64,000 nucleotides of DNA from Pseudomonadota bacterium (lineage in GTDB: Bacteria > Desulfobacterota > Desulfarculia > Desulfarculales > Desulfarculaceae), in assembly GCA_018902755.1 (NCBI GenBank), contig JAHIQI010000035.1:11218-75217 (forward strand), in the 5' to 3' direction. Shown piece by piece: positions 26,079-35,064 of the stretch. A program made the translations under genes and the position numbers. The notes beneath the pieces are model-generated. The model was not told the DNA's origin. It saw only the letters and a program-made list of their open reading frames with translations, and did not search any database. Within the stretch, counting starts at the first letter, position 1. The number at the start of each line of letters is the position of its first letter.

Positions 26079-27392
26079 GTGCCGTTTACCGTAAAAGAAA
26101 TATTGAAAATGGAGGTCGCGCCGGCCCTGGGCTGCACCGAGCCGGTGGCCATCGCCCTGGCGGCGGCGGCGGCGTCCTCCTTGTTGCCCCAGCGCGGCTT
26201 CGACCGCCTGGAACTGTGGGTGGACCCCAACATCTATAAGAACGGCATCGCCGTTTCCATTCCCGGCACCGGCGGCCTCTCCGGCCTAGACATGGCCGCC
26301 GCCCTGGGCGCGTTGGGCGGCGACCCCGCCCTGTCCATGGAGGTCCTGGAGCCCATCAACGACGAGGTGGTGGCCCTTGCCAAGAAGGCCCAGGCCGAAG
26401 GCAAGGTTAAGGTCAACCTGCGGGCGGAAACCGGCCTGTACATCAAGGTGGTGCTCACCACCGGGGAAGACCGGGCCGAGGCGATTGTCTGCGAATTGCA
26501 CGACAACCTGGTCTACCTGGGCCTCAACGGCCAGGAAATCACGGATCACCCCCTGCTCACGGGCAAGGTGGGCGGCTCTGCCAGCCAGCTTGCCGAGATG
26601 GAGCATTGGTTCAAGGACCTGCCTTTGTCCAAACTGGTGGAGATGATCGACGATTTTGACCAGGAAGACATGGACTTTCTGGAGCAGAGCGTCAAGGTGA
26701 ACCTCAAGCTGGCCGAGTACGGCATGAAGCACGGCTCGGGCCTGGGCATCGGCCAAGCCCAGGAGCGGCTGGTGCGCCAAGGGCTCATCAAAAAGGACAT
26801 GATCGTGGCGGCCAAGATACTGGCCTCGGCCGCGGCCGACGCCCGCATGGCCGGGGTAAAGCTGCCGGCCATGGCCTCGGCGGGCAGCGGCAACCACGGC
26901 CTCACCGCCGTGCTGCCCATCTGGGCCCTGCGCGACTACCTGGAGGTGGACGACATCGAGGTGCTCAAGGCGGTGGGGCTCAGCCACCTGGTCACCGGCT
27001 ACGTGAAGGCCCACACCGGGCGGCTTTCGGCGGTGTGCGGCTGTTCCATCGCCGCCGGGGCCGGGGCGGCCGCCGGGGTCACCTACCTCTTGGGCGGCAG
27101 CCTGCACTACATCGCCGCGGCGATCATAAACCTCACCTCGGACCTGGCCGGAGTCATCTGTGACGGGGCCAAGGCCAGCTGCGCCCTGAAGCTCTCCACC
27201 GCTGCGGGCACCGCGGTGCAGGCGGCCTTGTTCGCCCTGCAGGGGGTCAGCGTGCAGCCCACCGACGGCATAGTCGGCGGCACCCTGGAGCAGACCACCA
27301 GGAACGTGGGCATCCTAAGCACCGAGGGCATGGTGGAGACCGACCGCACCATCTTGAAGATCATGCTGGAAAAGCATTTTGCCGAATACTAG
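26079..27392 (+). CDS. L-cysteine desulfidase-like protein (UPF0597 / CyuA family)
   Basis: A 437-residue protein of the family that includes CyuA/YhaM and the archaeal L-cysteine desulfidase, which converts L-cysteine to pyruvate, ammonia and sulfide using an oxygen-sensitive [4Fe-4S] cluster. The N-terminal GCTEPVAIALA holds the conserved cysteine. The C-terminal half has AVCGCSIAAGAGAAAG and VICDGAKASCALK, cysteines that match the cluster ligands of this and the serine dehydratase alpha family, plus the ASAGSGNHGLTAVLP loop. The start is GTG at 26079 with GAGGAG 8 bases upstream. It is followed by the nitroreductase and ATC-hydrolase-like genes. Confidence 0.85.
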   Translation: MPFTVKEILKMEVAPALGCTEPVAIALAAAAASSLLPQRGFDRLELWVDPNIYKNGIAVSIPGTGGLSGLDMAAALGALGGDPALSMEVLEPINDEVVALAKKAQAEGKVKVNLRAETGLYIKVVLTTGEDRAEAIVCELHDNLVYLGLNGQEITDHPLLTGKVGGSASQLAEMEHWFKDLPLSKLVEMIDDFDQEDMDFLEQSVKVNLKLAEYGMKHGSGLGIGQAQERLVRQGLIKKDMIVAAKILASAAADARMAGVKLPAMASAGSGNHGLTAVLPIWALRDYLEVDDIEVLKAVGLSHLVTGYVKAHTGRLSAVCGCSIAAGAGAAAGVTYLLGGSLHYIAAAIINLTSDLAGVICDGAKASCALKLSTAAGTAVQAALFALQGVSVQPTDGIVGGTLEQTTRNVGILSTEGMVETDRTILKIMLEKHFAEY

Positions 27393-27502
27393 TAGAGGAT
27401 TAAAAGCGGCGTCCGGGCTGGGGCCCCAAAACCCCGCCGTTAGGGCCGCCGCCAGCCGGGCCCCTGAGGCCAAGGATATGGCAACCGTTTGAGGAGGCTG
27501 AG

Positions 27503-28396
27503 ATGACCGAGAAATTCGACGAGCTACATTCTTCCGCCAGCGCCGACACCGTTCGCTGGCTTTACGGCGAATACACCAGGCAGGACCTCATGGCCATGGA
27601 CCCCACCTGCCTCAGGGCCCTGTTCCGCGAGCGGGTGCACCACACCATAGAGGTGGAGATATACCCCATCCTGGTGGGCGACAAACAAGCCACCCCCATC
27701 TTCGGCACCCAGGCCCAGATCTGCTGGGAGGTGCTGAGCGAGCGCGGCTTCCCCCTGGACGACCCTGACCTGCAATGGGGCAAGAAATACCTGGACCTGG
27801 CCGCCAAGATCCGCGCCGGGGAAAAGGTGACCATCGACGAGCCCCTGCCCGAGAAGTTCAACGCCGACGAGATGGCGGTGGTGAATAAGCTCATCTGGGA
27901 CCGCCGCTCCATCCGCGACTGGGTGCAGGACAAGCCGGTGCCTCAGGATATGCTGGAGCAGATCATGGAGGCGGGCCGGGCCGCCCCCAACGGCTGCAAC
28001 CTCAACGTGGTGCGCTTCGCGGTGATCAACGACCCCGAAGAGATGAAGATGGTCTGGAGCGACATCCCCACCCCGGCCAACCGCTGCACCATCATCGTGA
28101 TCTGCTACGACAAGGCCATCTACGAGACCGTGGGCCACGACCGCCTGGTGCCGCACAACATGATGCTGGACTGCGCGGCCGCCGGCGATCACATGTGCCT
28201 GATGGCCCACGCCCTGGGCCTGGGCGCGGTGTGGCTCACCTGCACCGACAAGACCGCCGCCCGCTTCAAGAAGAAGTACGGCCTGCCCGACAACATCGAG
28301 CAGGCCCTGCACCTGGCCATCGGCTGGCCCTCGGTGGCCTCCATCAAGTCCCTACGCATGCCGCTCAAGGACATGATGCTCACCAGGGGCAAGTAG
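27503..28396 (+). CDS. Nitroreductase-family flavoprotein with N-terminal extension
   Basis: A 297-residue protein. Residues from about 130 onward show the nitroreductase fold: WDRRSIRDWVQDKPVPQDMLEQIMEAGRAAPNGCNLNVVRFAVIND contains the FMN-binding RRSIR and AAPNGCN-type segments, and LDCAAAGDHMCLMAHALGLGAVWLT is also typical. The first ~125 residues are an unusual extension with no motif I recognise. Family members use FMN to reduce nitro groups, quinones or enones, and some do dehalogenation. It lies 110 bases after the desulfidase-like gene and 23 bases before the ATC-hydrolase-like gene. The substrate is unknown. Confidence 0.85.
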   Translation: MTEKFDELHSSASADTVRWLYGEYTRQDLMAMDPTCLRALFRERVHHTIEVEIYPILVGDKQATPIFGTQAQICWEVLSERGFPLDDPDLQWGKKYLDLAAKIRAGEKVTIDEPLPEKFNADEMAVVNKLIWDRRSIRDWVQDKPVPQDMLEQIMEAGRAAPNGCNLNVVRFAVINDPEEMKMVWSDIPTPANRCTIIVICYDKAIYETVGHDRLVPHNMMLDCAAAGDHMCLMAHALGLGAVWLTCTDKTAARFKKKYGLPDNIEQALHLAIGWPSVASIKSLRMPLKDMMLTRGK

Positions 28397-28419
28397 GCCC
28401 CGCGGGCGAGAGAGAGATA

Positions 28420-28893
28420 ATGGCTGCTGATCTAACCAAGATAGAGCTGCTGACCCGCCGCGAGATCGAGGCCCGCACCGCCGGGCCCCTGATCGAGCAA
28501 TTTACCCAGGCCATGGGCAAGGACAAGGCCCTGGCCGAGGTGGACAAGGTGGTGCAGCGCCTGGCCGAAGAGGCCGGGGCCCAGTTCGCCCAGGCCCTGG
28601 GCGGCAACACCATGGAGCACTTTCACAAGGCTCCGGAAATTTGGAAACAGGGCGGGGCCCTGGAGATCGAGCTTGAGCAGATGGACAAGGACAAGCTGGT
28701 CTTCAAGGTGACCCGTTGCCGGTACGCGGAGATGTATCGCGATTTGGGCTACGAGGAGCTCGGACAGGTCCTTTCGTGCGGACGGGACGCGGCGTTTGCC
28801 AAGGGTTTCAACCCGGGCATACAAATGACCCGCACCACGACGATAATGTCCGGGGGCCCCTATTGCGATTTTAAATTTGAACTGGGGAGTTAG
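28420..28893 (+). CDS. L-2-amino-thiazoline-4-carboxylic acid hydrolase-like protein
   Basis: A 157-residue protein resembling the ATC hydrolase family (helical N-terminus with repeated acidic and lysine residues, then FKVTRCRYAEMYRDLGYEELGQVLSCGRDAAFAKGFNPGIQMTRTTTIMSGGPYCDFKF). The characterised member opens 2-amino-thiazoline-4-carboxylate to N-carbamoyl-cysteine, a precursor of cysteine, but most family members are untested. Two conserved cysteines (TRCRY and LSCGRD) and the C-terminal CDFKF are present. Its nearness to a cysteine desulfidase-like gene fits a thiol or heterocycle substrate, which remains inference. The ATG at 28420 follows GAGAGAGA. Confidence 0.72.
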   Translation: MAADLTKIELLTRREIEARTAGPLIEQFTQAMGKDKALAEVDKVVQRLAEEAGAQFAQALGGNTMEHFHKAPEIWKQGGALEIELEQMDKDKLVFKVTRCRYAEMYRDLGYEELGQVLSCGRDAAFAKGFNPGIQMTRTTTIMSGGPYCDFKFELGS

Positions 28894-28954
28894 GGCAGGT
28901 AAGCATCAGGAGAGTCATCATCGTTCGAACCAAATTAGCGGAAAGGTAGGAAGC

Positions 28955-29953
28955 ATGCGTAAACCTAGGTTTAAACTCGTAGGGATCGTCGCGATAGCGG
29001 TTCTTTGTCTGGCCCTGAGCGGCCAGGCCATGGCCGGCGACTCCGGTCCCCAGAAGCTTTCCATGGCCACCTTCAAGAGCGGTAGCGGCTGGTACATCAT
29101 GGCCCAGACCATGGCCAAGATAATGCAGGCCGCCCTGCCCCAAGGCACCACCACCGACGTGCTGCCCTACAGCGGCGGCGTGGGCAACCCCCTGTTGCTG
29201 CACAAGAACAAGGCCAACGTCGCCCTGGGCTTCCCGGTAGAGACCGGCTTGGCCATCCGTGGCGAGTCTCCCTACAAGGAGAAGATGCCCGAGATCAAGA
29301 TGCTGGTGGGCAACCTGGACACCTATTGGTACCTGTTCTCAGTGCGGGGCAACGTGCCGGTGAACAGCTTCGAGGAGCTTAAGGCCAAGAAGTACCCCAT
29401 TCGCCTGGTGCTTCTGCCCAAGGGCAGCAGCGGCGAGTGGGCCACCAAGACGGTGCTCAAGGCTTACGGCATCACCTATGAGGACATTGAGTCCTGGGGC
29501 GGCAAGGTTACCAACGTTTCCTTCCCCACCGCCGTGGAGATGATGAAAGACGGCCAGGCCGACGCTTTTGCTCACGTGAGCACTCCCGGCCACCCCTCCT
29601 GGACCCAGCTTTCCACCCTGACCAAGATCCGCTTCCTGCCCATGGGTGCCAAGGTTGGCGCGCAGTTGGTGGGCAAGTACGGCTACCGCATGAGCACCCT
29701 GCCCAAGGGCGCTTTCCGCGGCGTTGAAAAGCCGGTGCAGGTGCTGGGCTTCGCCACCCTGCTCATGGCTACCGACAAGATGCCCGATGACATCGCCTAC
29801 AAGATCACCAAGGCGATCTGCGAAAACCGCGAGCAGCTAGTCGCCACCTACAAGGGCGCGGCGGCTTTCCGTCCCCAGCTCGCTCCCGACGTGCCGCTGC
29901 CCCTGCATCCCGGGGCCGCGAAGTACTACAAGGAAGCCGGCTACATCAAGTAG
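28955..29953 (+). CDS. TAXI-family TRAP transporter substrate-binding protein
   Basis: A 332-residue periplasmic solute-binding protein of the TRAP-associated extracytoplasmic immunogenic type. It has a signal peptide (hydrophobic residues 10-24, cleavage after AMA). The segments TFKSGSGWYIMAQTMAKIMQ, DVLPYSGGVGNPLLLHKNKANVALGFPVETGLAIRG and DGQADAFAHVSTPGHPSW are typical of TAXI proteins. It delivers an unknown organic anion to the fused permease encoded next. The ATG at 28955 is preceded by GAAAGGTAGG. Downstream UbiD/UbiX genes suggest an aromatic or unsaturated carboxylate substrate. Confidence 0.92.
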   Translation: MRKPRFKLVGIVAIAVLCLALSGQAMAGDSGPQKLSMATFKSGSGWYIMAQTMAKIMQAALPQGTTTDVLPYSGGVGNPLLLHKNKANVALGFPVETGLAIRGESPYKEKMPEIKMLVGNLDTYWYLFSVRGNVPVNSFEELKAKKYPIRLVLLPKGSSGEWATKTVLKAYGITYEDIESWGGKVTNVSFPTAVEMMKDGQADAFAHVSTPGHPSWTQLSTLTKIRFLPMGAKVGAQLVGKYGYRMSTLPKGAFRGVEKPVQVLGFATLLMATDKMPDDIAYKITKAICENREQLVATYKGAAAFRPQLAPDVPLPLHPGAAKYYKEAGYIK

Positions 29954-29975
29954 AGACTGAGCCACAACGGGCGCG

Positions 29976-30001
29976 GGCTCCCGGCCCCCCGGCCGGGAGC
30001 C
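29976..30001 (+). other. Intercistronic hairpin between TRAP binding protein and permease genes
   Basis: A perfect 11-bp stem (29976-29986 with 29991-30001) closes a CCCC loop and has no T-tract. Such hairpins often stabilise the binding-protein mRNA or reduce read-through, so that binding protein is made in excess over permease. Confidence 0.6.
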
Positions 30002-30025
30002 GCACCCTATCAAGGATCACGCGGT

Positions 30026-31906
30026 ATGCAACTGACGGCCAAAAGTTACGTTATATCCACGGTGGCCATAGCCTGGTCTGTAGCCCAGCTCTACAACTCC
30101 ATCACCTTTGACCTGGACATCCTCCAACTGGAGTTCATGCACCTGGCCTTCGCCCTGATTTTGGCCTTCTTGCTAAAACCGGGTCCGGCCCGGCTCAACC
30201 AGGGCAACTGGTCCGACTACCTCCTGGCCCTTCTGTCCGGCGCGGTGGGCGTCTACATGCTGGTGAGCTACACCAGGATTTCCGAGCGCATACGTTTCGT
30301 CTCCGACGTGGAGATCAGCGACGTGGTGGTCTGCGTGTTGCTCCTCTTCCTGGTGCTGGAGGCGGGACGCCGGGTGATGGGCTGGGGCCTGTCCATCCTG
30401 GGCCTGGTGGCCATCGGCTACGCCTTTTTCGGTTACCTGTTGCCGGGCAACATCGGGCACAGCTCGGTGACCGGCGACAGCTTCACCGAGTTCATGGTGC
30501 TCACCCAGGAAGGCATCTTCGGCATACCTCTGAGGGTTTCGACCATCTACGTGTTCCTGTTCGTGCTCTTCGGGGCGTTCCTAAAATACGGCCGCCTGGG
30601 CGAGTTCTACAACGACCTGGCGGTTTCCGTGGCCGGAGGGCTCAAGGGAGGTCCGGGCAAGGTGGCGGTGATCAGCAGCAGCCTTTTGGGCACCATCAGC
30701 GGCAGCGCGGTGGCCAACGTCTCCACCTCGGGCACCTTCACCATCCCCATGATGAAGCGGGCCGGCTACAACCCGGCCTCGGCTGCGGCCATCGAGGCCC
30801 TGGCCTCCACGGGCAGCCAGATCGTGCCGCCCATCATGGGCGCGGCGGCCTTCATCATGGCCGAACTGACCCAGATTCCCTACTGGTCCATCGCCGTGGC
30901 CGCCATCATACCCTCAATTTTGTACTACATCGTGGTGTACGCGGTGGTGCACTTCGAGGCGGTCAAGCACGACTTGCAGACCGCCGAGGATGATCGCAAG
31001 GCCTTCTGGGCCATGGCCCTGAAGAAGAGCTACATGTTCATCCCGGTGGTGGTGATCATCTACTACCTGTCAGCCGGCTATTCCATCACCCTGGCCGCCA
31101 CCATGGCCATCCTGAGCGCGGTGGTGGTTTCGGCCATACCCCTGGTCATCACCCGCCAGTGGAAGGACTTCGGCCTGTTCGTAAAGGCCCTGGAGGACGG
31201 AGCCAAGGCCTGCGTGGCCGTGGCCATCCCCTGCGCCATAGCGGGCATCATCGTGGGAGTGCTCACCCTGACCTCCCTGGGGCTCAAGTTCAGCGACCTG
31301 ATCCTGGCCTTCGCGGGCGACAGCGTGGTGTGGCTACTCATCATCACCTCGCTGATCTGCATGGTGCTGGGCATGGGCATGCCCACCAGCGCGGCCTACA
31401 TCACCGTGGCCATCCTGGCCATACCCGCCCTGATCAAGGGCGGAGTGCCCATCATCACCGCCCATTTCTTCGGCTTCTTTTTCGCCAACCTGTCCATGAT
31501 CACCCCCCCGGTGGCTTTGGCCGCCTATGCCGGGGCGGGCATCGCCGGGGCCAACAGCTCCGACGTGGGCCTCAGGGCCTGCTGGATGGGCCTGACCATC
31601 TACGCCATCCCTTTCCTGTTGGCCAGCTATCCGGCGTTGATGCTCTTGGGCAGTTGGGCCGAGATAACCTTCGACGTGCTGAAGGTGGGGCTCATCGTCA
31701 TCAGTTTCTCCGCCGCCATCATGGGAGTTTTCAGCGCGCGCCTCAAGGGCTACCAGCGCGGGCTGTTCTTCGCGGCGGGAGTTGTATTGTGGGCCAGCCT
31801 GTCTTCGCTGGTCCTTAACGTGGCCGGTTTCGCAGTTTTGGCGGCGGCCGTTTTCTGCGCCTACAAGTTTCGTCCGTCCCAACCAGCCGCCATCGGCCGG
31901 GCCTGA
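30026..31906 (+). CDS. TRAP transporter fused small and large permease (4TM/12TM)
   Basis: A 626-residue inner-membrane protein combining the DctQ-like four-helix subunit (about residues 1-140) and the DctM-like large subunit, as is usual for TAXI systems. Family motifs include GGLKGGPGKVAVISSSLLGTISGSAVANVSTSGTFTIPMMKRAGYNPASAAAIEALASTGSQIVPPIMGAAAFIM, seen here in pieces, and GMGMPTSAAYITVAILAIPAL. It imports the ligand of the preceding binding protein using a sodium or proton gradient. The gene is 72 bases after the binding-protein gene with a hairpin between them. Confidence 0.94.
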   Translation: MQLTAKSYVISTVAIAWSVAQLYNSITFDLDILQLEFMHLAFALILAFLLKPGPARLNQGNWSDYLLALLSGAVGVYMLVSYTRISERIRFVSDVEISDVVVCVLLLFLVLEAGRRVMGWGLSILGLVAIGYAFFGYLLPGNIGHSSVTGDSFTEFMVLTQEGIFGIPLRVSTIYVFLFVLFGAFLKYGRLGEFYNDLAVSVAGGLKGGPGKVAVISSSLLGTISGSAVANVSTSGTFTIPMMKRAGYNPASAAAIEALASTGSQIVPPIMGAAAFIMAELTQIPYWSIAVAAIIPSILYYIVVYAVVHFEAVKHDLQTAEDDRKAFWAMALKKSYMFIPVVVIIYYLSAGYSITLAATMAILSAVVVSAIPLVITRQWKDFGLFVKALEDGAKACVAVAIPCAIAGIIVGVLTLTSLGLKFSDLILAFAGDSVVWLLIITSLICMVLGMGMPTSAAYITVAILAIPALIKGGVPIITAHFFGFFFANLSMITPPVALAAYAGAGIAGANSSDVGLRACWMGLTIYAIPFLLASYPALMLLGSWAEITFDVLKVGLIVISFSAAIMGVFSARLKGYQRGLFFAAGVVLWASLSSLVLNVAGFAVLAAAVFCAYKFRPSQPAAIGRA

Positions 31907-32010
31907 GGACGTTACGCCGTGCCGCAGTCCTGGCCTTTGATCCCTTCGGGGCCGGGGCTCGGTGGAACTGGGCATGGCATCGTGCTTACCCAGAAGAGAG
32001 GTAAAAAGTC

Positions 32011-33453
32011 ATGGCTAAAAATTTGAGGACCTACCTGGAGCAACTGGAGAAGGAAAGGCCGGAGGTGATCCTGAGGGTTAAAAAACCCATGAAGGTCGCC
32101 TACGAAATCTCGGCCTTGCAGCGCAAGTTGGACGCTTTGCGCAAGTACCCGGTTATCATCGTTGAGCATCCCATCCTGGACAACGGCACCGAGAGCGCCT
32201 TCCCGGTGGTGACCAACCTCACCGCCAGCCGCGAGCTCTGCGCCGACGCCCTGGGCCTGGACCACCGCCGCATCGCCATGGACTACGCCCAGAAGGTGTC
32301 CAACCGCATCGATCCGGTGAAGGTGTCCAAGGAAGAGGCCCCGGTAAAGGAAGTGATCGAGACCGGCGATCAGATCAACCTGCTCAAGTTCCCCATCCTA
32401 ACCCACAACTACATGGACCCCGGCCCCTACATCGGCACCGGCTTCGTGTGCAACTACGACCCCGAGACCAAAATCGACAACTGCTCCCTGCAGCGCATCT
32501 GGGTTAAGAGCCCCCGGCGCACCGGTTACTGGCCCGCGGTGACCAGCCACAGCATGCAGAACATCTGGAAGTGGTGGGGACAGGGCAAGGACATGCCCGT
32601 GGCCATCTGGATCGGGCATCACCCGGCGGGCATCTCCGGGGCCCAGTCGCGCCTGGCCTACCCCGAGAGCCACTACCCCTCCATGGGCGGGGTCATGGGC
32701 GAGGCGGTCAAGCTGGTGCCCAGCGAGTTGTTCGGCGAGGACATCATGGTCCCGGCCGACGCCGAGATGGTCATCGAGGGCTACGTGCCCCGCGAGGTGT
32801 TCGAGGCCGAGGGCCCCTTCGGCGAGTACCCCGGCTACATCGGGCCCCAGCGCCCCAGCCCGGTCATCGACGTCAAGTGCGTGACCTACCGCAAGGACGC
32901 CATCTACCACGGCCTGGGCGTGGGCCTGGCCGACCACCTGGTGCTGTTGGGCAACTTCCCCCTGGAAGCGCGCATCTACAACGTGGTGAAAAGCGTGGTG
33001 CCCGAGGTGATGAACGTGTTCGTGCCCATCTCCGGGCGGCGCAACCACGTGTACGTGCAGGTCAAGAAGACTCGGCCCGGCATCGGCAAGGAAGTCATCA
33101 TGGCCACCCTGCCTTGCGACAGCCGCCTGAAGCACGTGTTCGTCATCGACGAGGACATGGACCTGTTCAACGAAAGCGACATCATGTGGTCCATCGCCTA
33201 CCGCAGCCAGTGGGACAGGGACCTGGTGGTGGTGGAAGGCGCGGCGGTGTTCCCCTTGGACCCCAGCGTCCCCTCGCCGGGCAACATCGGCACCCGGGGC
33301 GGCATCGACGCCACCATGCCGCCGCCCATCGGCAACGGGTTGCCCCGCTTCTATCAAATGGTCAACAAAACCCCCGAGGACGTGGCCGCGGCCATCCAAC
33401 TCGAGGACTTCGTGGATCCCAGCCTGTTAAGCAATTACCCCACCTCTTCCTAG
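32011..33453 (+). CDS. ubiD: UbiD-family prenyl-FMN-dependent (de)carboxylase
   Basis: A 480-residue UbiD-family enzyme, which uses prenylated FMN to decarboxylate, or in anaerobes carboxylate, aromatic or alpha-beta-unsaturated acids. The family core EAEGPFGEYPGYIGPQRPSPVIDVKCVTYRKDAIYH, read in parts, contains the catalytic glutamates, and the earlier segments GPYIGTGFVCNYDPETKIDNCSLQRI and VAIWIGHHPAGISGAQ match the cofactor-binding region. UbiX, which makes the cofactor, is encoded four genes on. A TRAP transporter upstream probably brings in the substrate. The precise substrate is unknown; it is not assigned to ubiquinone synthesis. Confidence 0.9.
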   Translation: MAKNLRTYLEQLEKERPEVILRVKKPMKVAYEISALQRKLDALRKYPVIIVEHPILDNGTESAFPVVTNLTASRELCADALGLDHRRIAMDYAQKVSNRIDPVKVSKEEAPVKEVIETGDQINLLKFPILTHNYMDPGPYIGTGFVCNYDPETKIDNCSLQRIWVKSPRRTGYWPAVTSHSMQNIWKWWGQGKDMPVAIWIGHHPAGISGAQSRLAYPESHYPSMGGVMGEAVKLVPSELFGEDIMVPADAEMVIEGYVPREVFEAEGPFGEYPGYIGPQRPSPVIDVKCVTYRKDAIYHGLGVGLADHLVLLGNFPLEARIYNVVKSVVPEVMNVFVPISGRRNHVYVQVKKTRPGIGKEVIMATLPCDSRLKHVFVIDEDMDLFNESDIMWSIAYRSQWDRDLVVVEGAAVFPLDPSVPSPGNIGTRGGIDATMPPPIGNGLPRFYQMVNKTPEDVAAAIQLEDFVDPSLLSNYPTSS

Positions 33454-33477
33454 GCGGGGCTGAAAAGGATAGGCGTC

Positions 33478-33660
33478 ATGATCACTATTGAGAAGGTTGG
33501 AAACCCCAAGGACGTCTGGGTTACTTGCCCGGGCTGCAAAGAGCTTTACTACATCGACCGGCTTTTCTACGAGCCGCAGTACGACAAGATCCCCTTGCAC
33601 TGCCCCTTCTGCCACTTGGAGTTTGCCAAGGAAGACTCCCCCATGACCTGGGGCGAGTAG
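33478..33660 (+). CDS. 60-residue zinc-ribbon protein, UbiD-associated small subunit candidate
   Basis: A small protein with two CXXC knuckles, VTCPGCKELY and LHCPFCHLEF, spaced to bind one zinc ion, and an acidic C-terminus. It starts 24 bases after ubiD with an AAGGAT ribosome site. Non-oxidative hydroxyarylic acid decarboxylases of the BsdBCD/VdcBCD type carry a zinc-ribbon D subunit of about 75 residues beside the UbiD-like C subunit, and this gene sits in the corresponding place. The role is inferred from position and size only. Confidence 0.7.
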   Translation: MITIEKVGNPKDVWVTCPGCKELYYIDRLFYEPQYDKIPLHCPFCHLEFAKEDSPMTWGE

Positions 33661-33692
33661 GCGGCGGATATAGCGGAAACGAAACAACCGGA

Positions 33693-33719
33693 CGGGGCGG
33701 GCCACGGCGGCCCGCCCCG
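33693..33719 (+). other. Strong intercistronic hairpin between zinc-ribbon and MFS genes
   Basis: A perfect 11-bp GC-rich stem (33693-33703 with 33709-33719) closes a 5-base loop, without a T-tract. It may partly terminate transcription or protect the ubiD mRNA end within the operon. Confidence 0.55.
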
Positions 33720-33795
33720 CCCGGAGCGCATGGCAATGCCAGGCCGGGGAGGACCGGGCCGGTGGATATGATGCCTGGGGCCAACGGGGAGGCGG

Positions 33796-35040
33796 ATGCA
33801 AAACAGCGGTTATTATCGCTGGGTGCTGATGGGCGCGGCGGTGTGCGTCAAGATGGTAATCAGCATCTACCAGTACTCCTGGTTCCTGTTCGCCTTCACC
33901 ATCACCCGGCAAGAGGGATGGTCCCTGGAGCAGGTGGGCCTCACCTTCACGGTGCTCATCTTGGCGGCCACTTTGGTGCAGCCCTTTTCGGGCATTTACG
34001 CCGACGCCGCCGGCCCTCGCAGGCCCTGCCTCTTGGCGGCCTGCCTGGTGGGGGCTGGCATGCTGGCCGCCTCCTATGCCACCAGCCCCCTGGAGCTGTG
34101 CCTCTATTACGGCATGGGCGGCCTGGGGGTGGGGGCCTTGAACGGCATCTCCACCGCAACCGCCCTGAAGTGGTTTCCCCGTAAGCGGGGCCTGGCCACC
34201 GGGGTGGTGGAGTTCGGCTTCGGGGCCGGCACCCTGTTCTTCAACTTTTTCCTCCAGGACAGCCTGGAGCTATTCGGTTGGCGGGAAACTTTTTGGTATC
34301 TGTCCCTGGCCATGGCCGCGGTGCTTTTGCCCCTGGCCCTGCTCTACACCTATCCCTCCGAGGATTGGGTGCGGCGCTTGAGCCCCCGCCGGCCACAGCA
34401 GCCCGCCACGGCGCAGTACCGGCCGGTGCAGATGGTGGCGACTCACCAGTGGCAGATAATCTACCTGGGCTTTACTCTTATTATCGCCACGGTGCTCATG
34501 TTCGCCTCGCACCTGAAGATGATCGCCCAGGAATTCGGCATAAGCGGCACCTTGTTCGCTTTCGTGATGGTGGCCTTCCCCCTGGGCAACGGCTTCAGTC
34601 GCATCGTGGGCGGGGTGGTTTCGGACTACCTGGGCCGGGAAAGGACCATGCTGCTGTTCTTCAGCCTCCTGGGGCTGTGCATGCTCTCCCTGGGGCTGTT
34701 CGGCAGCCAACCGTGGGTTTTCGTGGGAGCGGTCTTCTTGGCCGGGCTGTTGGGGGGCGCGCCTTTCGTGCTTTACGCGGCCATGGTGGGGGACTACTTT
34801 GGGGCGAGCAACGCCACGGCCAACTGGGGCCTGACCATCACCGGCAAGGCCTGGGCCGGGCTCATCGCCGGGTGGTTCAGCGGTTATCTGGTGTCCCTGT
34901 CGGGCACCTACCAGACGCCCCTTTTGGTGCTGGCGCTCTGCTGCTTCGTGGCGGCGGCGCTTTCCAACCCCCGGCTGCTCAGGATCCCCGGCCCGCCGGG
35001 GCGGCCCGTGGCTCCGGCCCCGGCCGGAACTAATAGTTAG
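33796..35040 (+). CDS. MFS transporter
   Basis: A 414-residue major facilitator with 12 predicted helices, beginning YYRWVLMGAAVCVKMVISIYQYSWFLFAFTI. Helices 2-3 are joined by a loop SGIYADAAGPRRPCL that matches MFS motif A, and the central loop is rich in basic residues and proline. It resembles the oxalate/formate and monocarboxylate carriers and could import the UbiD substrate or export its product. GGGGAGGCGG precedes the ATG. It sits between ubiD and ubiX in one co-oriented run. Confidence 0.87.
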   Translation: MQNSGYYRWVLMGAAVCVKMVISIYQYSWFLFAFTITRQEGWSLEQVGLTFTVLILAATLVQPFSGIYADAAGPRRPCLLAACLVGAGMLAASYATSPLELCLYYGMGGLGVGALNGISTATALKWFPRKRGLATGVVEFGFGAGTLFFNFFLQDSLELFGWRETFWYLSLAMAAVLLPLALLYTYPSEDWVRRLSPRRPQQPATAQYRPVQMVATHQWQIIYLGFTLIIATVLMFASHLKMIAQEFGISGTLFAFVMVAFPLGNGFSRIVGGVVSDYLGRERTMLLFFSLLGLCMLSLGLFGSQPWVFVGAVFLAGLLGGAPFVLYAAMVGDYFGASNATANWGLTITGKAWAGLIAGWFSGYLVSLSGTYQTPLLVLALCCFVAAALSNPRLLRIPGPPGRPVAPAPAGTNS

Positions 35041-35064
35041 CGACTCTCGGCCAGGAGGACAATC

